The notes under the pieces: generated by a model
Seen by the model: only the letters and a program-made list of their open reading frames with translations
The model's database searches: none
Told to the model about the DNA's origin: nothing
Position numbers and translations under genes: made by a program
NCBI GenBank assembly: GCA_018660305.1
Contig: JABJKO010000314.1
Span: 1-12,155, forward strand
Source: Rhodospirillaceae bacterium
GTDB lineage: Bacteria > Pseudomonadota > Alphaproteobacteria > MPNO01 > UBA2964
Direction: 5' to 3'
Length of the DNA: 12,155 nucleotides
Part shown: positions 7,033-12,155 of the stretch, in pieces
How the letters are laid out: every line of letters starts with the position of its first letter
Position numbering within the stretch: position 1 is the first letter of the stretch

Positions 7033-8065
7033 AGTAGCTCCGGTCGAGCTTGAGCCATCGGTAGCGGTCCCCTGATTTGATGGGGATGGGTGTGACGGCG
7101 ATTCCCCTCAGGACATCGAGGGGAACGGTGACCCCTGGCGTGCCCAGGGCCCATACTTTGCGGTAGAAATCGGCTAGGTCCGTAAATTGCTTGCCCCCGA
7201 TTCCGACGACCATGTCGCCGGGTTTTATACCGGCGGCCTGTGCCGGTCCACCGGGCGAGACACGGGTAACGAAGAGCCGGCCGCGGATTTCTTCGGAAAA
7301 CAGGCCAAGCCACGGCCGCCGCACCGTTGCGGCGCGTCCTTTATCAAGCAGATCCGCCAATATGGGTTTCAGCCGGTTGATCGGGATGAACATGTTGCCG
7401 GGGAGGGCCTGCCGAGGCCCGGCGGCATCCGGAATTACCAGCGATCCGATGCCCACCAGCTTACCGTCGCCGGACAGCAGGGCGGCGCCGCCAAAGGCCG
7501 GATGGGGTGGCGCGGTGAAGATGGCGTTCTCAAGCAGATATTCCCAATAGCCGGCAAATGGCCGCCGCGACACCACGAAGGCGGGCATGGCCATGGCCTG
7601 ACCGCCAAAACTCGAGACCATGACGCGGTCTTTTGCGGCCAGCGCCGCCGAATTGCCGAGATCGATGGGTTTGACGCCAAGCGGCCCGTTGGCGCGAAGC
7701 AGGCCGAAGCCGGTATCGTAATCATAGGCGATGAGGGAGGCGGGGATTTTGCTACCGTCGGCCAGGCCGATGGTCGCTTCCTCGGCCTCGAGCATCACGT
7801 ACCCGATGGTCAGGACCAGCCCGTTCGCATCGATGACCACGCCGCTGCCATCGCGTTCCCGGCCCAAAGTAGCCGCGGTGCGGGCGGAGGACGGGATTTT
7901 GGTCGTTACCCGCACGACGCTGTCGAAAACCGATCGGGCCGTGGCCTTGGCGTCCGGCGACGGGGCCGCAATACCCTGTGACGCAAAGCACAGCAGGGCA
8001 AGTCCGAGGAAAACGAATTGTGCCGTAACAAATGTTGTTCGGCGGATCGGCCGGGTCAAAGTCAT
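7031..8065 (-). CDS. Secreted HtrA-like (S1C) pseudoprotease with PDZ domain; catalytic triad lost
   Basis: Exported protein of 344 residues with a Sec signal peptide (arginines at 5, 8 and 9, hydrophobic core ~12-27, cleavage near A33/A34), so it acts in the periplasm. Residues ~45-240 follow the trypsin-like fold of HtrA/DegP: GSGVVIDANGLVLT (73-86), YDYDTGFGLLR (114-124) and FGGAALLSGDGKLVGIG (191-207). Each catalytic residue is replaced: Y89 for His, G119 for Asp and F191 for Ser, so no serine-protease activity is expected. A PDZ domain occupies ~250-325, with AAGIKPGDMVVGI (277-289) as its core. It may be a binding or chaperone-like scaffold. Start 8065 has AGGGG 7 nt upstream; the in-frame ATG at 8071, with GAGGGG upstream, is nearly as good. 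It is divergent from uvrD and convergent with the ClC gene. The rest of the frame is intact, so selection seems to maintain it. Confidence 0.85.
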   Translation of the reverse strand: MTLTRPIRRTTFVTAQFVFLGLALLCFASQGIAAPSPDAKATARSVFDSVVRVTTKIPSSARTAATLGRERDGSGVVIDANGLVLTIGYVMLEAEEATIGLADGSKIPASLIAYDYDTGFGLLRANGPLGVKPIDLGNSAALAAKDRVMVSSFGGQAMAMPAFVVSRRPFAGYWEYLLENAIFTAPPHPAFGGAALLSGDGKLVGIGSLVIPDAAGPRQALPGNMFIPINRLKPILADLLDKGRAATVRRPWLGLFSEEIRGRLFVTRVSPGGPAQAAGIKPGDMVVGIGGKQFTDLADFYRKVWALGTPGVTVPLDVLRGIAVTPIPIKSGDRYRWLKLDRSY

Positions 8066-8105
8066 AATCATTCCCCTGTTCCCCTCGATGCTGTCCCTGT
8101 AGGAC

Positions 8106-8133
8106 GATATAGGGCTTGCCGCCGCAGGGGCAA
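8106..8133 (-). promoter_or_regulatory. Possible promoter for the PDZ pseudoprotease gene
   Basis: On the minus strand TTGCCC (8133-8128) and TATATC (8111-8106) are separated by 16 nt. Each matches the sigma-70 consensus hexamer at 4 of 6 positions. A start about 7 nt further on would give a leader of roughly 35 nt that includes the GAGGGG/AGGGG ribosome-binding strings. This is a weak sequence match only. Confidence 0.25.
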
Positions 8134-8238
8134 CGCATGGATGGTCGGAACTATTCACAACCCGGTGACGTGAATTCCGCTGCCGGTGGCCGATTCGGCT
8201 CCTTGGCGGGAAAATCGCGGTTCCAATGACGTTTGTAC

Positions 8239-8247
8239 TGATATAAT
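8239..8247 (+). promoter_or_regulatory. Extended -10 promoter element before uvrD
   Basis: TGATATAAT matches the extended -10 consensus TGnTATAAT at every position, in a GC-rich context where this is unlikely by chance. No good -35 hexamer is present upstream (GGTTCC or TTCCAA at best), as is common for extended -10 promoters. The expected transcription start is about 8254, only ~4 nt before ATG 8258. Confidence 0.5.
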
Positions 8248-8257
8248 CGGCGGAGCC

Positions 8258-10546
8258 ATGTCTGAGCCCGATACACCCATCCTGACCGAAGGCGCGGTCC
8301 CTGTGGCGGACGAGACGCCAATGCCGCGCTATCTGTCGACGCTCAATCCCGCGCAGCGTGGCGCGGTGGAAGCGCTGGACGGGCCGGTTCTGGTGCTGGC
8401 CGGCGCGGGGACAGGCAAGACCCGGGTGCTGACCACGCGGCTCGCCCATATTCTGGTCACCAACCGGGCCTGGCCCAGCCAGATCCTGGCCGTCACCTTT
8501 ACCAACAAGGCGGCGCGGGAAATGCGCGAACGGGTCACCGGTCTGGTGGGGCCGGTCGCCGAGGATTTGTGGGTCGGGACTTTCCATGCGGTGGCTGCCC
8601 GCATTCTGAGGCGTCATGCGGAACTGGTCGGACTCAAATCCAACTTCACGATCCTCGATGCGGACGATCAGCTTCGGCTGGTGAAGCAGATCCTGGAAGC
8701 CAACGATATCGACCACAGCCGCTGGCCGGCGCGGGCACTGCTGGCGCTTATCCAGCGCTGGAAGGACCGGGGGCTGGGGCCCGGGAAAGTGCCCCTCACC
8801 GATGTCGGCGAATTCGCCGGCGGCCGGGCCGTGGAGCTTTACCGCGATTATCAGCAGCGTCTGGCCATCCTGAATGCCTGTGATTTCGGCGATCTGCTGC
8901 TCCACAACATAGACATCTTTACCGGTGATGCGACGGTGCTGGCCGAGTATCAGCGGCGCTTTCGCTATATCCTGGTGGATGAGTATCAGGACACCAATGT
9001 CGCACAATATCTGTGGCTGCGGCTGCTCGCCCAGGAACATAAGAACATCTGCTGTGTCGGTGACGACGACCAGTCCATCTATAGCTGGCGCGGTGCGGAA
9101 ATCGGCAACATTCTCCGATTCGAGCAGGATTTTCCGGGCGCCCAGACGGTCCGGCTGGAGCAGAATTACCGCTCGACACCGGAGATACTCGCGGCCGCTT
9201 CGGCGCTGATCGCCCATAATTCCGGCCGTCTCGGCAAGACCCTGTGGACCGAGAAAGGCACCGGCGACAAGATCGTGGTGCGCGGTGTCTGGGACGGCGA
9301 GAGCGAAGCGCGTCTGGTCGCCGATGAGATCGAGGCGCTGCAGCGCGGCGGGCAGTCCTTGGAACAGATCGCCATTCTGGTCCGTGCCAGCTTCCAGATG
9401 CGCGAGTTCGAAGAACGTTTCATCACCGTGGGGATTCCCTATCGCGTCATCGGTGGCCCCCGGTTTTACGAACGTCAGGAAATCCGCGACGCCATCGCCT
9501 ATCTGCGGGTCATCAATCAGCCCGATGACGGTCTTGCCTTCGAGCGGATCATCAATGTGCCGCGGCGCGGCATCGGTGCCGCCACCATGCAGGCGATCCA
9601 TCAGCTATCGCGGGCACAGACCGTTTCAGTGACCGAAGCGGCCCGCAGATTGGTGGAGACAGACGATCTGCGGCCGCAGGCACGGAAGGCGATCAACGGT
9701 CTGCTGGCCGATTTCGACCGGTGGCGCGAATTGGGAGAGACAGCGGATCAAACGGAACTTGCCGAGACGGTCCTCGATGAATCCGGCTATACGGAAATGT
9801 GGCTGCGCGACAAATCGCCCGAGGCCCCTGGCCGGCTTGAAAATCTCAAGGAGCTGATCAGCGCGCTGGAGGAGTTCGAAAATCTGGCGGGCTTCCTCGA
9901 ACATGTCAGCCTGGTGATGGAGGCCGGGCAGGCCGATGGCAACGAGATGGCGACCCTGATGACCCTGCATGCGGCGAAGGGTCTCGAGTTCAACTCGGTC
10001 TTTCTGCCGGGCTGGGAAGAGGGTGTTTTCCCCAACCAGAGATCCATGGATGAGGGGGGCGGCCCGGCGCTGGAGGAAGAGCGTCGGCTGGCCTATGTGG
10101 GGCTGACCCGGGCGCGCGAGCGGGCCATCGTCCTCTTCGCCGCCAACCGCCGGATCTATAACCAGTGGCAATCTTCTATCCCGTCACGGTTTGTCGATGA
10201 ATTGCCCCGCGATCAGGTCGAAATGGAATCCGAAGCCGGTCTGTATGGCGGTATGGCCGGCGCCGACGGATTTGGCGATGCCTCCGTTGAGGAATGGGAT
10301 CAGACCGGTCGCGGCCCCGGTTTTGCGCGCCTGCAGGCATCGCGCCGTCAGGGTGGAATCATCGAGGGGCGCGCCAAAATCGTCGAAGATTTGCCGCCTT
10401 CCGGCGGGGTTGTCCGCGGTATGCGGGTGTTCCACCAGAAATTCGGCTACGGGACGATCCGGGCAATTGACGGCAATAAGCTGGAGGTCGCCTTCGAAAA
10501 AGCAGGGGATAAGAAAGTCCTCGACAGCTTCGTCGTACCGGCGTGA
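8258..10546 (+). CDS. uvrD: ATP-dependent DNA helicase UvrD/PcrA
   Basis: Superfamily 1A 3'-5' DNA helicase of 762 residues, acting in nucleotide excision repair, mismatch repair and removal of proteins from DNA. All motifs are visible: Q motif LNPAQRGAV (29-37), Walker A AGAGTGKT (48-55), Ia AVTFTNKAAREMR (78-90), Walker B LVDEYQDTN (239-247), III VGDDDQSIYSWRGA (267-280), IV QNYRST (302-307), V MTLHAAKGLEF (568-578) and VI EEERRLAYVGLTRAR (606-620). A C-terminal Tudor-like domain typical of UvrD/PcrA, which contacts RNA polymerase in PcrA, is at ~717-760 (GMRVFHQKFGYGTI). ATG 8258 gives a ~28-residue N-terminal extension before the Q motif. It has no usable Shine-Dalgarno (GGAG only 2 nt away), fitting a nearly leaderless mRNA from the extended -10 box. 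ATG 8321 is an alternative start with a weak GGA. The gene overlaps prmA by 4 bases. Confidence 0.96.
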   Translation: MSEPDTPILTEGAVPVADETPMPRYLSTLNPAQRGAVEALDGPVLVLAGAGTGKTRVLTTRLAHILVTNRAWPSQILAVTFTNKAAREMRERVTGLVGPVAEDLWVGTFHAVAARILRRHAELVGLKSNFTILDADDQLRLVKQILEANDIDHSRWPARALLALIQRWKDRGLGPGKVPLTDVGEFAGGRAVELYRDYQQRLAILNACDFGDLLLHNIDIFTGDATVLAEYQRRFRYILVDEYQDTNVAQYLWLRLLAQEHKNICCVGDDDQSIYSWRGAEIGNILRFEQDFPGAQTVRLEQNYRSTPEILAAASALIAHNSGRLGKTLWTEKGTGDKIVVRGVWDGESEARLVADEIEALQRGGQSLEQIAILVRASFQMREFEERFITVGIPYRVIGGPRFYERQEIRDAIAYLRVINQPDDGLAFERIINVPRRGIGAATMQAIHQLSRAQTVSVTEAARRLVETDDLRPQARKAINGLLADFDRWRELGETADQTELAETVLDESGYTEMWLRDKSPEAPGRLENLKELISALEEFENLAGFLEHVSLVMEAGQADGNEMATLMTLHAAKGLEFNSVFLPGWEEGVFPNQRSMDEGGGPALEEERRLAYVGLTRARERAIVLFAANRRIYNQWQSSIPSRFVDELPRDQVEMESEAGLYGGMAGADGFGDASVEEWDQTGRGPGFARLQASRRQGGIIEGRAKIVEDLPPSGGVVRGMRVFHQKFGYGTIRAIDGNKLEVAFEKAGDKKVLDSFVVPA

Positions 10547-11436
10547 CGGACTCCCCGACTGCCTGGCAAATCGAAATCGATCTGCCCGATGAATCCTGCG
10601 TCATTTTGTTCGACGAGGCGCTTGGGCCGGATGCCGGCGCCGTTACCGCCCGGGAAATCGATAATGGTCCGCGCTGGCGTCTGATCGCCCATTGCGCCGG
10701 TAGACCGGACCGCGTGGCGCTTGAAGCCCGAGTTGCCATTGCCGCCGCCAGCGCCGGTGTGGTCATGCCCCGGGTCGACATTCACGAATTGCCCCCCACC
10801 GACTGGATTGCGGAGTACCGGAAACGGATAAAGCCGGTAACGGTCGGGTGTTTTTTTATCTACCCGTCGCACTATGAGGGAGACGTTCCCGACGGTCTGG
10901 TGGGGATTCATCTGGATGCCGGTATCGCCTTCGGCACGGGGGAGCACGAAAGCACGTCCGGGTGTCTGTTGGCGATGGAAAAATTGCGGGACAGCAATTG
11001 TCGGCTCGAGAGCGGTCTCGATATGGGCTGCGGATCGGCCATACTGGCCATTGCGCTGGCGAAACTCTGGCCGTCGGCGCGGATCGTCGCGGTGGATAAC
11101 GATCCCGACGCCGTGCACACCTCCCTGGAAAACATCAAGGACAATGATTGTTCATCATTGATCGTGGCGGGTGAGAGCGATGGTTATGGTGGCGCGCTGG
11201 TGAATTCGGAATCGCCCTATCAGATCATAATGGCCAATATACTTGCCGGGCCTTTGACCCAGATGGCTCCCGATGCGGTGACCCATCTGGCACCAGGGGG
11301 GTATGCGGTTCTTTCCGGCATTTTATCGGTTCAGGCGGAGGCCGTGCAGACGGCCTATGAAGCTGCCGGGCTGGTGCTTGCCGATCGGCTGGAAATCGGT
11401 GACTGGACGACGCTGAGCCTGACCAAGCCCGGTTGA
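10543..11436 (+). CDS. prmA: Ribosomal protein L11 methyltransferase PrmA
   Basis: SAM-dependent methyltransferase of 297 residues (family norm ~290-300) that trimethylates ribosomal protein L11. The family signature GIAFGTGEHESTSGCL is at 127-142. SAM motif I is LDMGCGSAILAI (159-170), with Ala166 where the third Gly of GxGxG usually sits. The acidic motif II AVDNDPDAV is at 183-191, and NILAGPL (232-238) is the substrate-proximal NxL loop. Residues 1-~110 form the L11-recognition region, in line with PrmA though more divergent. The GTG start is inside the uvrD stop (GTGA, 4-base overlap) with no Shine-Dalgarno of its own, which points to translational coupling to uvrD. It is convergent with the IalB-family gene, 8 bases apart. 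Confidence 0.93.
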   Translation: MTDSPTAWQIEIDLPDESCVILFDEALGPDAGAVTAREIDNGPRWRLIAHCAGRPDRVALEARVAIAAASAGVVMPRVDIHELPPTDWIAEYRKRIKPVTVGCFFIYPSHYEGDVPDGLVGIHLDAGIAFGTGEHESTSGCLLAMEKLRDSNCRLESGLDMGCGSAILAIALAKLWPSARIVAVDNDPDAVHTSLENIKDNDCSSLIVAGESDGYGGALVNSESPYQIIMANILAGPLTQMAPDAVTHLAPGGYAVLSGILSVQAEAVQTAYEAAGLVLADRLEIGDWTTLSLTKPG

Positions 11437-11441
11437 CCGGG
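11428..11441. other. Short perfect inverted repeat at the prmA/IalB convergent junction
   Basis: CCCGGT TG ACCGGG spans the prmA stop codon (11434-11436) and ends just before the IalB-family stop codon (11445-11447). As RNA it would fold as a 5-bp GC stem with a TTGA tetraloop from either strand. There is no T-run downstream, so it is at best a weak terminator or a 3'-end stabiliser. Confidence 0.3.
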
Positions 11442-11444
11442 ATA

Positions 11445-12059
11445 TCAGCTCTTATTGAGCGATGCCAGTCCCGCTGTGATGCCCTTGAAGGAAACCGGCA
11501 GCTTGATCTGTTGCTTGCGAAGCGTCCGAAGACCGACCGAGCCTTTGTTGGCGTTCTTCATCGCGGCCACCATGGCTGGCGGCAGCTTTGCCGAGGCATT
11601 GCAGCCCTGTGGCAGGCAGGATTCTATCGCCACTTTAAGGGGTTTAGTGCCCGGGACGGTGAGGGTGAGCCCAGTCGGCAAATAGACGCCGAGCGCCAGC
11701 GGGACCCGCATGATGACAGCCGGCGTTTTCTTGTCGCCGTAATATCCTACCCTGACCATAAGGATACCCTGCCTCTTTTCGTTCCGGGTATGCATCAGAA
11801 CCTGCGTCAGATGGCAGAGCTCTATCTGTTTTCCGGGCAGGACATCACACCGCTTTGCCCAATCCCCGAACCTTTGTGGCGGCGGGGCGTTACGGGGCAG
11901 CGGCGGCAAGTCCAGCGGTGCAGGCGCGCTGCCGGCGGCAGGTTGCTGGGCCGCGGGTTGCGTGGCGGGCGCCTGGGCCGAGGCGGGTATGGTGCCAGTC
12001 ATTAAAAATGTCAGGATGCCAATTGTGCCGGCAATTTTCCAACCCCGATAAGACTTCAT
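11445..12059 (-). CDS. Invasion-associated locus B (IalB) family envelope protein
   Basis: Exported protein of 204 residues. A Sec signal peptide covers residues 1-28 (Lys/Arg start, hydrophobic core ~9-24, cleavage after ASA at 26-28). A Pro/Ala/Gln-rich linker (29-61) follows, then the IalB domain (~62-204), which opens with the typical RFGDWAKRC (63-71). Four cysteines (71, 82, 148, 153) are placed for two disulfides, as expected of a periplasmic protein of this family; ESCLPQGC (146-153) is a recognisable family segment. IalB was named from Bartonella erythrocyte invasion, but the family is widespread in free-living Alphaproteobacteria and its general role is unknown, so no virulence function is implied. 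ATG 12059 is well supported by AAGGAG 8 nt upstream, better than an in-frame ATG at 12092. It is convergent with prmA. Confidence 0.9.
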   Translation of the reverse strand: MKSYRGWKIAGTIGILTFLMTGTIPASAQAPATQPAAQQPAAGSAPAPLDLPPLPRNAPPPQRFGDWAKRCDVLPGKQIELCHLTQVLMHTRNEKRQGILMVRVGYYGDKKTPAVIMRVPLALGVYLPTGLTLTVPGTKPLKVAIESCLPQGCNASAKLPPAMVAAMKNANKGSVGLRTLRKQQIKLPVSFKGITAGLASLNKS

Positions 12060-12112
12060 GTCGCCCTCTCCTTTGCACAACCGAACAGCCACGTGGTTTT
12101 AGCACATGGCAC

Positions 12113-12134
12113 AACAAATTTTTGGAACAAATTT
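12113..12134. repeat. 9-bp direct repeat upstream of the IalB-family gene
   Basis: AACAAATTT occurs exactly at 12113-12121 and 12126-12134, 13 bases apart start to start, in an AT-rich patch 54-75 bases upstream of the IalB-family start codon. The position suits a promoter spacer or a tandem operator. No regulator can be named, and no convincing -35/-10 pair was identified nearby. Confidence 0.35.
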
Positions 12135-12155
12135 CAGGGATCGGGATCGACCGAA

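Noticed and set aside
8186..8257. N-terminal extension of UvrD from GTG 8186
   Set aside because: It has no ribosome-binding site, lies across the extended -10 element, and lacks helicase similarity.
7031..9601. A very long minus-strand open frame (856 codons) running from inside uvrD through the PDZ-protein gene
   Set aside because: The part beyond 8071 is antisense to the conserved uvrD sequence and resembles no protein family. A signal peptide and ribosome-binding sites mark the true start at 8065 or 8071. Long antisense frames are expected in GC-rich coding DNA.

Overview
This window reads as ordinary chromosomal DNA of a GC-rich alphaproteobacterium, probably free-living and Rhodospirillales-like. 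Evidence for this is an IalB-family envelope protein (a family largely confined to Alphaproteobacteria), a CBS-domain ClC of the type common there, and a uvrD-prmA pair with alphaproteobacterial-style sequences. No rRNA, tRNA, CRISPR array, insertion sequence, phage gene or integrase was found. Ten protein genes fill nearly all of the window; one is cut by the left edge.

Layout. The left part (1-5111) looks metabolic and accessory. An MFS exporter (minus strand, truncated at base 1) lies divergently from a one-domain cupin (931-1305, plus). The cupin converges on a GMC flavoprotein dehydrogenase (1336-2976, minus). About 240 bp upstream and divergent from the GMC gene is a two-gene operon: a CoA-binding, NDP-forming acyl-CoA synthetase alpha-type protein (3218-4609), then a hotdog-fold acyl-CoA thioesterase (4623-5111). 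The thioesterase resembles the C-terminal betainyl-CoA thioesterase domain of some carnitine dehydrogenases. Together with the choline-dehydrogenase-like enzyme, this allows a guess at breakdown of an alcohol or quaternary-amine compound through CoA esters, but the substrate cannot be read from the sequence.

The right part (5227-12059) holds housekeeping and envelope genes. A ClC-family anion transporter with two C-terminal CBS domains (5227-7014) converges on a secreted trypsin-like/PDZ protein (7031-8065, minus), and both stop codons lie in one inverted repeat. The trypsin-like protein has lost all three catalytic residues. Divergent from it are the superfamily 1A helicase uvrD (8258-10546) and, overlapping it by four bases, prmA for the ribosomal protein L11 methyltransferase (10543-11436). 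prmA converges on the IalB-family gene (11445-12059, minus).

Most notable points: the inactive HtrA-like protein; a ClC that keeps the gating glutamate but changes three other landmark residues of the ion and proton paths; an acyl-CoA synthetase alpha chain without its ATP-grasp partner; and a perfect extended -10 box placed so close to the uvrD start that the mRNA would be nearly leaderless. I did not find a clearly new multi-gene system.
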